The translations under genes and the position numbers were made by a program. A stretch of 64,000 nucleotides of DNA, from positions 15,362,094 through 15,426,093 of the forward strand of contig NC_092647.1 in NCBI RefSeq assembly GCF_039555335.1. Direction: 5' to 3'. This document shows, one piece after another, positions 22,884 through 34,280 of this stretch; the first letter of the stretch is position 1, and every line of letters begins with the position of its first letter. The DNA is from Amphiura filiformis (taxonomy: Eukaryota > Echinodermata > Ophiuroidea > Amphilepidida > Amphiuridae). The notes beneath the pieces are model-generated. The model made no database searches. It saw only the letters and a list, made by a program, of their open reading frames with translations, and was not told the origin of the DNA.

Positions 22884-23090
22884 CACTGCAAAAAATATTT
22901 CACTCAACACAACAGTTGAGTAAAAATTACTCAACATTGAGCTCATATAGGTCACAACTCAACAAATTAGTAAAAAATTACTCAACATTGAGTAATTTTT
23001 TACTATTATACTCAACATTGAGTAATTTTTACTCAACTGTTGAGTTGTGACCTTTTTACTCAGTGTTGAGTAAAATATTTTTTGCTGTGT
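22884..23090. mobile_element. TA-flanked MITE with ACTCAACA repeats
   Basis: Left CACTGCAAAAAATATTT, right AAATATTTTTTGCTGTG, bordered by TA (22882-22883, 23091-23092). The interior is made of inverted and direct ACTCAACATTGAGT-type units, so the element is almost entirely self-complementary. Confidence 0.88.
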
Positions 23091-23092
23091 AT

Positions 23093-23457
23093 TTAGTCCC
23101 TTAGTTGATTGAACACAATACCAGATAGTGTATACAGACTACAACAAATCAACCTGTTCAACATATCTGACCAACATCTCTGACCCCTATCTCATTTCCT
23201 ATTGAGTTACAAGTCTATTCTGTCCATCCACAAACTAATCAGTTTGAGATTTAATTGGTTCTTTCTCATTCAACTCACAACAACTAGGTCTCCAGTGTTC
23301 ACACTACCCCAAGCATACATTGTATTTGATCTTGTTCTTTTAATGCTATCTTACCATATTATCTTTTTTATTTATAGCTCCAAAAGAATAATTCTGTATT
23401 GGAGATAATATCACAATCAGTGTTGCCACAACTTGTTCTCTTAATTGTGTAGCATCA
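23093..23457. other. No gene recognised
   Basis: AT-rich. A 68-codon plus-strand frame has no recognisable features. Confidence 0.5.
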
Positions 23458-23711
23458 TGTGATGCGATCAAGCGAAATCAGTCAGAACTCAGAAATATTA
23501 AATTTTCAGTTTCTTATAGGATAGTAAAAAGCATTAACAAAGCTGGATTTTGCAGAAAACCCCATTGAAATTGAACAACCAGTTCCCAAGATATGGGCAA
23601 TGAAAGAATTTTCAAAACAAGAGAAAACAAAAGGAAATATTTCCTTTGTTTGGCTATGTCTCAAAATCAATATTTCCGAGTTCCGACTGATTTTGCTTTA
23701 TCGCATCACAT
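23458..23711. mobile_element. ATGTGATGCGATCAAGC MITE, copy 1
   Basis: Left ATGTGATGCGATCAAGCGAA, right GCTTTATCGCATCACAT. Terminal repeats run about 36 bp with few mismatches. The middle contains AAAAGGAAATATTTCCTTTG, itself palindromic. Other copies: 53712-53964 and, partial, 40974-41175. Confidence 0.85.
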
Positions 23712-23841
23712 ATGTGTGGCTGTAAGATGACAAAAAGTAAATTTTTATACATTACGCAACATTTGTCTATAAAGTATAGCTCCAGATAATGAAAAGTATC
23801 TAATATTGATTGGAATAATAAATATATACTACTAATGTTTC

Positions 23842-24148
23842 GTGAACCACAGCCTCATCCCCCCCCCACACTTTTCCCCAAAAAGGTTTTTATACCACTG
23901 GAAACCTCTGGCTACATGTTTATGTACAAAAACTTTCTTTTAGATTAATTTTTAGCAAAAATATCATCAAATTTGTATTTATGTACTGGTTAACAGAACA
24001 AATTTACAACACAATGGCGTATCATTTGGAGCAGTTTATACACATATAATCCTGCATAACTCAACTGAAAGTTTGGGAATAAGCTTTTTTTCGTACATAT
24101 ACTAATAAATGTCATAAAAAGAGGATGCTTGAGAAAATACTCCTTTAA
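23842..24148 (-). mobile_element. TTAAAGGAGTATTTT element, copy 1
   Basis: Read in reverse complement it starts TTAAAGGAGTATTTTCTCAA and ends GATGAGGCTGTGGTTCACG. Same order as 58187-58525, including TTCCAGTGGTATAAAAA. Confidence 0.75.
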
Positions 24149-25354
24149 ATGATGATCAGTGACTAGAGGTTTTTGCTAATTTGATCTCACAGAAATCAAT
24201 GAAAAGCACCCAATTTTAAAATCAACACTGATTTCTGACGGGGAAGAGCTTTCCTAATGTTTATCAATAGTAGCCCAATAATGGCATCTAAACCATGGTA
24301 TTGGCAACAGGAAACCCATTACTAAATGGTAAAATTGGTCATTAAATGTTAAGGCTCAAGTTAAGATCGAGTCTTACTAATCAAATAGAATTACATTTAA
24401 AGCATGCCTAGTCAGGCATTTAGGAGTCATTGACCAGCGTTTTTGTAATTTCTCCTACATCATTGGGTCAATGTATTATCTTATGGATGATAATGTATGC
24501 TTGTATTATACCTTGAGCAAAACACTTGACTGTTTTTCAATATTTTCATATTAATGCAGTCTCGTGTGCTCTTTGTTGGCCTTGCATGAGGCTACATTGG
24601 TGCCAACTACCAAGAATTTGCTGAAGTTTATACACCTTGGTCTGGGCGGACATTTTAAAACTGAATTTAGAGGAGCAGCAACGACATCACTTGCATTACA
24701 TTCCAGATGTTAAGCAAAATTTGAGGAAATTCGCACGAGTCCATTTTATTTTAGGGCCATTTGTCTATAACTGGTCTTTACATGTAGCCCTATGGAGAGA
24801 GTGCCCGTTGAGGGCGCTATAACCCCATTTAGGAACAAAATGTGATTTAAATTGTGCTAATTTTCTACAATTTTCAGAGTACGTAGAATGAACGTGTAGA
24901 AATATAATCAAGTAGTTGCCCTACCTGCTCTTCTCCGAAAAAATAAAAAGTCCTATACCTCAATGATAATGAAACCTAGGTGTTTAGTGCTCAAGAATAA
25001 ACTGAACCAATACTAAACATGTTAATTGTTGTAACAACACTATCAAATCCATATCTTGAAAACAAGTGTTTTATACACATCAGCCCTCTATTTCATCAAT
25101 AGGGCTATGGCCGATATACAAATCACCGAAAAAAATAAACCCAGGTTCTTCAATTTCTAATCAGATGCTTCATTAAATAAGCTAACAAACTTCATTATAG
25201 AAGTCACTGAATAGATTCATTAAAGAAGCTTACAAACTATCTAGGGATATTTGATATCCATCAAATTTGGTTCTATTTCTCTATGACCAACAAGCTATAC
25301 TGTCCCTTATTGTGGCGCATGCAGAATTTTCTAAGTTTGTATATGTGGGAGGTG
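24149..25354. other. No gene recognised
   Basis: Mostly unique-looking sequence. A short fragment of the CCAATACTAGGC repeat occurs at about 24995-25025. Confidence 0.55.
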
Positions 25355-25646
25355 CAGGGCCGGATTTACCTTTTTTGGGGCCCTGGGCCAGGCCAAAATG
25401 TGGAGGCCCCAAAGATGTTACTAGGACATTTGCGCGTGAAGTGCACAAAAAGTTAAATTTTAGCCCGAATTGAAGCCGAATTTTGCTATATAACAGGTCA
25501 GTGCGCGTGAAGCACGCAAAATTTTTCAATTTATGTAGGCTATTTTGGCCCAAAACATGGTGTTTTCCGGCTAAAATAGAAAATGCACACTGCACAGGGC
25601 AATTTTGGGCCCGGGCCCATCTGGCCCTATGGTAAATACGGCCCTG
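25355..25646. mobile_element. hAT-like element CAGGGCCGGATTTACC
   Basis: Left CAGGGCCGGATTTACC, right GGTAAATACGGCCCTG. CAG-type termini suggest hAT, but the flanking octamers (GGGAGGTG and GGTGGTCC) do not match. The interior has GCGCGTGAAG-type motifs. The 136-codon minus-strand frame across it is not a gene. Confidence 0.75.
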
Positions 25647-25674
25647 GGTGGTCCGGTTCTGTATTTCCGCCGAC

Positions 25675-25856
25675 CAGTGGTGTAGCATCATAGGGGCACA
25701 TGCTCCCCATCAATTGCAAAATTTAGAAAATCCCATAGGAAAATTGCAAACAAATGGCTTATGCCCCCCCCAATCAGACCCAGGAATCAGACCCGGTGCC
25801 CCTCCCCCAACCATGGCCAGTGCCCCCTCAATATGATAACCCAAGCTACTCCACTG
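25675..25856. mobile_element. hAT-like element CAGTGGTGTAGC
   Basis: Left CAGTGGTGTAGC, right GCTACTCCACTG. C-rich interior. No matching 8-bp flanks. Placed only 28 bases after the previous element. Confidence 0.65.
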
Positions 25857-26938
25857 CCCTTGGTTGACTTCACAAACCCTGCTACCTATATGCACAGCTG
25901 ATCAATACATGGGGGCTGTAACCCCCCTCCCACCTACCCATTTACATATACTACTGAACCCCTATACACACAATTTAAGCCCAAGCCTTCAGCTTTCTAG
26001 TCAGGAGATTTACAATATGAAATTGAAACAAGACAAAAAATCTATGTAAAATAACTGTACTGATATTTTGACTGTTTTCTGATTATAAGCAACACCATGC
26101 ATTAAATAGGTTCCATCAGACATTGCAATATGACCAAAAGGCATGCAACACAATATATAATATGAATGTTTTATCAACACTCGAAAATGACAAATGAATA
26201 ACAGAAATACTATATCTGCATTTCACAAGATGATTTTATATTAAACCTAAAACAATACATCACTATACCGCCGTCTGGCAAGTCATTGACCACCATTATA
26301 CAACACAACTTTTTTTATACTATGACAGAAAATTTCAGTTCATTTTGGACTTGATCGATTTTTATTGGTCACCCTGTGGCATTTCTAGGGCTGGCATGGC
26401 TAGAGATCAGGTGATTTGTTCAGTTTAGAAGTCTTGTGTTGGTCAATATTGCGGTGTTAGACATGGGTGGACCGTAGCCGGGAGGTTACAATTCAATTGG
26501 TCAATGTGACAATGGGTATAGAGAAATGGCTGCCATATGCAACAAGTGCAAGTCACAAGTGGCTATGCAGTAATTGAGTGCCTGTATAAAAGCTTAAAAG
26601 TCAAAGTGATATTTTTTGGTCAAAATGGCTGATATGTGACACTCTGGTCACACCACTGATATGTTATAGGTTTAAAAAAATCACAAGGCAGCTATTCCAT
26701 TTAAGGTAAGTTGCATTTTATTGCTAACAAATGTAAACTCAAAGCTATCAACAATATCAACTATTTTGTAATAGATCATGATCATGCTGCTCCCTTTTTG
26801 TAATGTATTTTAGCATCATCCAGAACATACCCATTCCACAGGTCTGATATGTGTTCTGTGGAGTGTTGCACTCAGGTATGCTCATCAGTCTCAAATACAA
26901 TCTAAATTTGTGAGTACAATTTTGATCAGCACCAAAAT
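25857..26938. other. No gene recognised
   Basis: No structure seen. Confidence 0.55.
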
Positions 26939-27099
26939 CAGGGGGGTAGCAAGCGGGAGGACAGGGTGGACGACGTCCATGGGCCCTGATGGTTTAGGGG
27001 CCCCCAGCAAGAGCAAAATAAGAGCTGCTAAAGGAGATGATAAAAGGGCCCAGCACTGCTCTTTGTCCATGGGTCCCCAAGGATCTTGCTACACCCCTG
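26939..27099. mobile_element. hAT-like element CAGGGGGGTAGCAAG
   Basis: Left CAGGGGGGTAGCAAG, right CTTGCTACACCCCTG. Left flank ACCAAAAT; CCAAAAT recurs three bases past the right end (27102-27108). This looks like a target duplication with a small boundary change. Confidence 0.7.
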
Positions 27100-27133
27100 A
27101 GTCCAAAATCCCTGGCCTTCCAAAGCGCACACC

Positions 27134-27350
27134 CAGGCCCGTACGCAGGACTTCATTTGGGGGGTGCTGATTTGGAAAAAGTGAACTTTCTTCCCAAAAT
27201 TTGGACCTTTTTTGTCCAAAAAAGCGTAAAAACCCTGATTATTTTTGCTCGCTTCGCTCACAAATTCTGACATTTTGGGACTTTTTGTATAATTTTCCAT
27301 ATTGGGGGGGGGGTCGCACCCCTGCACCCCCCTCCCTGCATATGGGCCTG
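27134..27350 (-). mobile_element. CAGGCCCGTACGCAGG hAT-like MITE
   Basis: Left CAGGCCCGTACGCAGG, right ATATGGGCCTG. Perfect target duplication CGCACACC (27126-27133, 27351-27358). Opposite orientation to the copies at 18085, 28982, 38078 and 40456. Confidence 0.92.
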
Positions 27351-27358
27351 CGCACACC

Positions 27359-27879
27359 TGATTATTGTGTGTATTACCATTAAGTTAAGTTATGAAAACA
27401 TTGACAGCTGTTTTTATTTTAGTGCATGTCCATCTTGTGTGTCTTTACAAACAACTACTTAAGCTTTGTAAGTACCCTCTCAATGACCTCCACAGTCCAC
27501 TCATTTTATAAAAAATATCACATTTTGCCATCCTCTTCTCCACTTTTCTTTCCTTATTCAACAATTATGGTCACATATTTCAAATCGAAATGTTGCCCAA
27601 AGCTGCAAAAAATGTCTGGTAAAAATCATGAGTAATCACTTCCTTTATCTCCCAGGATAATATGATGAGGAAATGTAGCTATTGTATAAGCCCCTCGGAA
27701 AAATGGTCAGTATCGCTTGATGATCAATAGATAGATGCCTGCAGATATGAGGGAGAACCATGCCATTTTAGGGATGATGGTAAATTAAGCATGATACAAA
27801 TGGTCTTAATACAAAGTAGTCCATTCAACATCACACTGCTTCTTAATGGAGTTATACTGAAAGCATCAAATATTTACTA
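27359..27879. other. No gene recognised
   Basis: AT-rich spacer. Confidence 0.55.
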
Positions 27880-28025
27880 AAATCATCAGCGCTTATCTCA
27901 AGACTTACTGAACCAATACTAGGCATGTTTGTACTCATTTGAGTGCATTTTTCATGTAGATTTCAAATATGATATTGCAAACAACAAATTCTGACATTTG
28001 TGAACATATTTTTGATATATTAATC
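27880..28025 (+). repeat. CCAATACTAGGC dispersed repeat
   Basis: Contains ACTGAACCAATACTAGGCAT, GTTTGTACTCATTT and TTTCATGTAGATTTCAAATA. Related to the longer copies at 28205-28475 and 41466-41716. Confidence 0.75.
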
Positions 28026-28204
28026 GTCACATTTTGGACCTAATGGTTATTCTTAATGCCTGCAGGATGGTGGCTCAATGACAAGTTATGATTTGATTGT
28101 GAATGAAGAGGACCATTTCCTCATCAGCTATTGTGGTATATTATTTCATCAATTCATGCAATATACAACATTATGATGAATACTACCAATGTTGGCTATA
28201 ATTG

Positions 28205-28475
28205 CTTTTTAGTTGCAGATGCTTTTAATGCTCTGCGTGCTAGCCATAGGTTTTAACAAAAAAGTCCCAAGTTTTGAGATATTTTCTTAAAATATCAAGA
28301 GCTATCTTATGAACAACTGAACCAATACTAGGCTTGTTTGTACTCATTTTAATGCATTTTTCATGCTGATTCCAAATATGGTCATGACAATTTACATTTC
28401 TGAAATTTTTGAAATTTGAAAAAAAGAAAAGAAACATGTTGTCTGCAGTCGACACCCGCGTGGAGAGAGTTAAAG
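28205..28475 (+). repeat. CCAATACTAGGC dispersed repeat, long copy
   Basis: Runs from ATGCTCTGCGTGCTAGCC to CTGCAGTCGACACCCGCGTG and GAGAGAGTTAA. Colinear with 41466-41716. No clear inverted ends. Confidence 0.82.
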
Positions 28476-28638
28476 GAAACACCATTCATGCAACTAACTC
28501 AACGGTGAGGATTTGGGGTGAGGACATGTTTCTCCTTTCACATGTGTGAGTTGCCAATAGCATATTGAAGTTTTGGTGTCTCTCTTTTAGTTTGCAGATG
28601 TTGACTAATCAAAAAGTTTTTATAAACTGTTTTAGTGT

Positions 28639-28903
28639 AAGGCCAAAAAAAAAAAGGTTTGTCTCAAAGCTCACGAGAAATTTAAAAACAAATGCGAAAT
28701 GCGATTTTTTATATTTTTTATTCCCAACTTTTTTTCATGGTATTTTGAGAAAAAGTCTGATTTTTGCCGATTTTTTCTGGAAAAAACTATAAATTTTTTT
28801 TTTTTTTTTGAAATAAAAAAATTTCCGCATTTGTTTTTTGTCAAATCATGGGATTTTTCAAATGCACGTGCAAGCTTTGAGACGAACCTTTTTTTTTTGC
28901 CTA
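28639..28903. mobile_element. MITE with poly-A/T-rich inverted ends
   Basis: Left AGGCC, A-run, GGTTTGTCTCAAAGCTCACG; right CGTGCAAGCTTTGAGACGAA, CC, T-run, GCCT. The terminal inversion spans about 35 bp, and the interior is a long imperfect palindrome of A and T runs. Confidence 0.85.
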
Positions 28904-28981
28904 ATGATTTATTATTTGCTAATATATTGGTGATACAGAGGCATCCCAGATTTAAGACATGGTACATTCTTAACTAATATT

Positions 28982-29209
28982 CAGGCGGGTGCGTACGGGC
29001 CCGAAATTTGGAAAAGTATACAAAAAGTCCCAAAATTTCAGAACTTGCGAGCGTAGCAAGCAAAACAATCAGTTTTTTTACGCTTTTTTGGACAAAAAAG
29101 AGGTCCACATTTTGTCCACTTTTCACAAAATTGCCCCACCCACCCCTCCCTTGGAAAAAGGTCCACTTTTTCAAAATCAGCCCCCCAAATGAAATTCTGT
29201 GTGGGCCTG
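28982..29209 (+). mobile_element. CAGGCCCGTACGCAGG hAT-like MITE
   Basis: Left CAGGCGGGTGCGTACGGGCC, right TGTGTGGGCCTG. Perfect target duplication CTAATATT (28974-28981, 29210-29217). Confidence 0.92.
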
Positions 29210-29217
29210 CTAATATT

Positions 29218-29578
29218 TAAACAACCCTAAATAAAATTCCTTAAGGGTACCTCAAATTGACTCTGGCATTTTAAAACTATTACTGTGTGTGCTGAAACGT
29301 GGGGAGTATTTGGTATTATACCACCCCTCATCTAAAAATGTGGGGGAAGGGACATGTCCCCCATCTCTAGGACTTCAGGATGAGCTACCACATGCATCTC
29401 CCTGTATACAACACTGTAATGGACAAAGAATATTTAAAATAAGGTCAACTCAAACATTGAATCTTCACTTGAACCACATTTCTCTCTATCAATTATACAA
29501 GACACAACAGCTAACCAAATTGTACATGTAACACGTTTTCTATTGAATTAGATAACAGGGATTGACACTTGTAGACAT
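29218..29578. other. No gene recognised
   Basis: An 80-codon plus frame at 29289 has no recognisable features. Confidence 0.5.
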
Positions 29579-29776
29579 CCTATGGACCACAATGGCATCA
29601 TCTCAGTGGCATAGTTCAATAACCTCAATGAAACAATAATGGTGCATGATTTGATCTCAAGTTGCGGGAGTATGAGTTTGTGTACTCAAATTTTCAAAGG
29701 TCATTCAATGAATGTGCAACTGTTTTGGGGTTAAAGAAATGTGCCCTGATAGATGAGCATGTTGTGGATCCTAGTG
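29579..29776 (-). repeat. ACTAGGATCCAC dispersed repeat, copy 4
   Basis: Reverse complement of the 10294-10492 repeat, from CTATGGACCACAATGGC to GTTGTGGATCCTAGTG. Confidence 0.83.
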
Positions 29777-29884
29777 CACGCGATACTTATAGTGGGCAGT
29801 CCATGACCATATCAGACATGGTTAAATGATAATCTGCACTTCAACATAAAAAAAAAACTCTGACGATTCTACTTCTATAATCAA

Positions 29885-30030
29885 AGGGCATGCACTGAAA
29901 CAATACTGGGCATGTTTGCACTCATTTCAATGCATTTCTCATGTAGATTTCAAATATGGTATCAAAACTTTGAAATTCACAATTTTTGCTATGAACTTCT
30001 AGGTCAACGGACATTCGTGTTTAAAGGGTT
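29885..30030 (+). repeat. CCAATACTAGGC repeat, diverged
   Basis: ACTGAAACAATACTGGGCAT, GTTTGCACTCATTTCAATGC, then ATGTAGATTTCAAATATGG. Confidence 0.7.
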
Positions 30031-30330
30031 AGACTCTCCACTGGCTTTCTAGTACATAATATGCCCCATATTTGGCCTCCGGGCAATGAAAGATGTAAAA
30101 AGGAGGGGGATGATGATGTCGTGGTCACACATGACGATGCCATGGTAACAACTGTATTGTCACACTTGGGCTGTGAAGCTAATTAATTGTTACACCAAAA
30201 TGGACATGAAAATATCACCTATTTTTGGATGTTAGTAATATACAATATAGATCAATTAATTTATTGCCCCTGAGCCTGGGCCTATCTAAGGGGACCTGTG
30301 AGCATACAGAGATCCCAAAAGTTAACCAAA

Positions 30331-30987
30331 TTTAAGGGATGGGGTATGAACCTTTGGACAGTATTTATTGTGGGACATTAGAGCACATCAGACATATCGA
30401 ATTGCATTCTGAATAAAAAGAATGTCCTCCTGATATCAAATAATTTTGATTTTTTGAAATTCGCAATGGAATACACATTTTATGGCGAATCATTAAAAAT
30501 TTATATTTTTGATATTTAACAGTACTCGAAGTAAAGTTTATAAATCTGATAATTTATACTTGTGTATGTAGGTGGGATAAAAAGCCGACGATCAATCGAA
30601 AAAATTTTACCTTTCGTATTGAAGATATGGATTTTTTTTCCCAAAACACCAACAAAAATTAGGTCTTTTTGGAAAAAAATCCATATCTTCAATATGAAAG
30701 GACAAAATTTTCAATTTAATGTCAGCTTTTCCTCCCAGCTACATACACTTTAAGAATTTATCATTAGATTTACAAAATTTACTCTGAGAACTGTTATATA
30801 TCAAAAATGTGCAAAATATCAAATTTTAATAATTTGTCATAAATTTGTATTATATCGTGAATTTCAAAAAATGAAAATTATTTGATATCAGAAAGACATT
30901 CTGCATATTTAGAAATCAATTAGATGTCTGATGTGCTCTCATGTCCCACAAAAAATAGCGTCGAAACGCTAATTTCAGATCCCTTAA
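30331..30987. mobile_element. TTTAAGGGAT foldback element
   Basis: Starts TTTAAGGGAT and ends ATCCCTTAA. Arm blocks TGTGGGACATTAGAGCACAT, ATCAAATAATTTT and ATATGGATTTTTTTTCCC recur inverted in reverse order (GAAAAAAATCCATATCTTC, AAAATTATTTGATATC, ATGTGCTCTCATGTCCCACA). Arms are about 300 bp, centred near 30655. Non-coding. Confidence 0.88.
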
Positions 30988-31283
30988 GAGGCACTTATTT
31001 TCAAGACCATGCAAGACTATAAAGGCAAACATGTGCATGCTATGTAAACTGATGCTTGAGCATCAATGCCAGGATTGAAGGGGCAAGACCATGGTATTAA
31101 TACTTCAAATTCAGGTCTTGTTCTTCATGCACTTGTTCAAGCTTCCCAACATTTTTGTATTCTACAAGCAGTCTTATGTGATGACCCATGCAAATAATTG
31201 GATACCTATTTCTTTCCTCAGATACTCCCAACCTGCTAAATTTATCTTCCTGAGTGTGATTATACATGTTATACATTTCAAAT

Positions 31284-31745
31284 GGGCTATTCCAGATGTA
31301 TTCCGCACCCCCTATGGAAGACATTTAAAAAAAATACAATTCCAGCTGGAATTGAGATATGTCTAGAATTCCAGCTGTCATTTTTAGCAAAGATTCCGGC
31401 TGGAGGGTATGGAAGACATTGAGATTAGGTGAAACTCCGACGAAAATGGGCAAAAATGCTCCAATTCCAGCAGAATCTTCACTTATGATCACCATCTCGA
31501 TTAACCTATGAAAGACAGTTACTTGAATTCTGGCTGGAAACAAAAAATGTTCTAATTCCAGCTGGAACCCTATGGAAGACATTTACATTTACGTGGATTC
31601 CGGCTGGCCATATTAGACATATTACCACAATTCCAGCAGTGTCTTCCATGGGGTTTTCCTGACATGTGAATTCCGGCTGTCAATTTAGCCCCGAATTTCG
31701 GAAGTGTCTTCCATAGGGGGGTGCGGAATACATCTGGAATAGCCC
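31284..31745. mobile_element. GGGCTATTCCAG-ended element with CCAGCTGG repeats
   Basis: Left GGGCTATTCCAGATGTATTC, right GAATACATCTGGAATAGCCC (perfect over 20 bp). The inner parts of the ends also mirror each other. The interior holds repeated TTCCAGCTGG/TTCCGGCTGG motifs, including the perfect 18-bp palindrome CAATTCCAGCTGGAATTG (31338-31355). The outer 12 bases match the 6215 family. Confidence 0.88.
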
Positions 31746-31960
31746 AATAGTGCCATATCCTGATAGGGTATCATAAGATCTGGTGAAAGAGAGACATGGA
31801 AGAGAGACAGAGCCATGCACTACCAGGAACCAAATCTGATGAAATGATAAAAGCTTGACCTTGGGATTGACCACATTTGCAATCCAAGTTTGTAGCTGAA
31901 TTAGGCCTTGATAGCTTTCTAATTTGTCTGAAATTGCACCATATTTTTAAAGTTGATGTT

Positions 31961-32316
31961 TAAGGGATCTGGAATGAGCGTTTTTAGCGTTTCGACAATA
32001 TTTTTTGTGGGACATGAGATTATACCAGACATATCGAATTGCATTTCAAATACGCAGAATGTCTTTCTGATATCAAATAATTTTCATTTTTGATATTCAC
32101 GATATAATACAAATTTGATGACAAATGATTAAAATTTAATATTTCTCACATTTTTGATATATAACAGTCCTCGAAGTAAATTTTATAAATCTAATGATAT
32201 ATTCTTAAAGTGTATGTATTGTTTTTGGTGTTTTGGAAAAAAAAAATCCATATCTTCAATACGAAAGGTCAAAATTTTCAATTGATCGTCGGCTTTTCAT
32301 CCCACCTACATACACC
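31961..32316 (+). mobile_element. Left half of a TTTAAGGGAT foldback
   Basis: Colinear with the left arm and part of the right arm of 30331-30987, from TTAAGGGATCTG to CATCCCACCTACATACACC. It stops where the next element (32316-32851) begins. Confidence 0.82.
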
Positions 32317-32851
32317 TTAAAGGTCCGTAACCCGATCGACAGCATCATCCCCCGATTTTTTTCATTGTTGATGAGGTTTTGGTATCACATAATAGATACA
32401 ATTTTTCTCATTACTATCCTGAAATTTGACGCTCCAAGTCGATGTATTTCCGGAGAAATCATGAATCACAGCGGTTTTTACAGGTATACCAGTTTGTAAA
32501 CAATAAAAATTACTTCGGATCATGGGAAGAGAAAAAAGCGAACTACGCTAAGTGCTGAGGAGACGGTCCGCCGTATATAATTAAAACAATTCCAAATATT
32601 TTCCGTTCAATACGGGCCGGGCATTGCAGCATGTCAGCATTCGTCATACGGGAATTGTTGTTGTTGCATGCCTACCCAGAATGCAATTCCACGATACAAG
32701 GTATTGGATTGCAAATTTGGCTATTTATTCACATTTACGCTGAAAATGCTCTCGCTTTTTCACAAAGCAGCATAAAGGGGAGATATTTGATATTATTATG
32801 TAATTTTAAAGACAATCCATATCCAAAACCAATAGGGTTACCCCCTTTAAG
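32316..32851. mobile_element. CTTAAAGG TIR element, CpG-richer interior
   Basis: Left CTTAAAGGTCCGTAACCC, right GGGTTACCCCCTTTAAG. TTAA is present at both borders, so a TTAA-targeting transposon is possible. The interior has more CG dinucleotides than its surroundings. No coding frame was recognised. Confidence 0.65.
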
Positions 32852-32869
32852 TATAAATCATCAGCCTTT

Positions 32870-33125
32870 ATGCATCCTTGCGCTGTTCGTGCGTGCATCC
32901 CACGTGGTGTGATAACGCAATCACCCTAAGTGATATATAGGCACGGTTTTGCTGGCCAGCGAAACCCAACACCCATGGCAAAGTGTCGCCGAGCCAGTGA
33001 TTGGCATGCGAGGGGTCCCGGGGTCGAATCCCACCTAGAGCAAACAACTTCTTTGTTTTCTCTCTTTATTCCTTCCTTCTTTCCCTTCCCATCGCCAAAA
33101 AGCCCTTAGGCGGTTAGGGTTAAGG
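32870..33125 (+). mobile_element. tRNA-derived SINE, copy 2
   Basis: The A-box region GAGCCAGTGATTGGCATG is followed by a degenerate B box GGGGTCGAATCCC (33020-33032). The 5' leader (GCGCTGTTCGTGCGTGCATC ... CACCCTAAGTGATATATAGG) and the 3' end GGCGGTTAGGGTTA match copy 1 at 17483-17745 in opposite orientation. Confidence 0.85.
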
Positions 33126-33295
33126 CATGATTTTTGCAGGGTATGTTAGCTCATTAATGTACATTACAATCATTTAAAAATAAGAGTTTTGACAAAACTT
33201 GAGGGCATCCTCTTCAGCAAATGTTTATACAAATTTAAATTTAAATTAATCAGACGTCTGGAGTTCAAAAAAGTACTAGATAACAACAGTGCAGG

Positions 33296-33707
33296 CAGGG
33301 GCGTAGCCAGCTTTCTTGGTCAGGGGGGGCAAAATAAAATATTTGGGGCACAGACGAAAAAAATTGCAGTTGCATCATACAATACATGATGGGCGTGTGA
33401 TGAGCTAACCGAAAAGGGCCTTATTGGGATGATGTGCGTGGCGAAGCGCTAAAAAAAAATGGTATTTTACACTATTTTCGCCCATTATCCGCTAAAAAGG
33501 GCTTTATTGTTACAATTTGGGAAATTTTTTGTATTTTACACTATTTTGGCCCTGAATTTTGGTAGAAAAGGGGCTCCTTGCCCTTTTTCTTTTCATTTGC
33601 CCTCCTGATTTTCTCTCTCATTTTTTGTCAGAGGGGCACTTTTTCTTTCATTTTTTGTCAGGGGGGGGCACTCTGCCCCACCTGCCCCCCCGCTGGCTAC
33701 GCTACTG
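33296..33707. mobile_element. hAT-like element CAGGGGCGTAGCCAGC
   Basis: Left CAGGGGCGTAGCCAGC, right GCTGGCTACGCTACTG. Perfect target duplication AGTGCAGG (33288-33295, 33708-33715). The interior has repeated TCATTTTTTGTCAG. Shares its termini with 52589-52779. Confidence 0.93.
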
Positions 33708-33715
33708 AGTGCAGG

Positions 33716-34179
33716 TATGAACACTTGATATTTGATTCTTTCTCACAGTTTGGTATGCCCTCATCTTGGTCTCTTGAAATGCATCCAAGCATGGCCCCTC
33801 CTTCATGTCCCCCTTAGCAACTACTTCAACTCAACCATCTCTGTACACATCAGATCCCTGACAAGAATCTTAATGAATCATATGACACTTTGGAATACAT
33901 ATGGATTCTATCACGCTTCCTAAATTTCAAACTCTGTTAAGGAATTGCTGTGTCAATACTACAAGTAAGTTTGTACTCATTTTAACGAATCTCATTTACT
34001 TTGATCCTGAAATTATCAAATTTCATCATTTTGTGTGAAATTTTGATGATTTCAGTCAAATTTTGAAGTATTATTTTGCAGACTACATTGATTGCCCATA
34101 TCAAGGGCTAATGAATGACTGGCACTTGGCAAATTTCTGCAATCAATTTTCTGAAATTTGAAACTCTACTTCCAAACCT
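33716..34179. other. No gene recognised
   Basis: AT-rich. No structure seen. Confidence 0.5.
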
Positions 34180-34280
34180 GCCACTGAACCAATACTAGGC
34201 ATGTTTGTACTCCTTGCGCGGCAGATGTCACAAAGTTTTCAAATATGGTCATGAAAATAGCAAATTCTGATAATTTTTTT
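34180..34280 (+). repeat. CCAATACTAGGC repeat fragment
   Basis: CACTGAACCAATACTAGGCA followed by TGTTTGTACTCCTTG and TTTCAAATATGGTCATGAAA. Confidence 0.72.

Noticed and set aside
25281..25691. 136-codon minus-strand protein
   Set aside because: It is contained largely in the CAGGGCCGG element and reads through its inverted ends; no domain.
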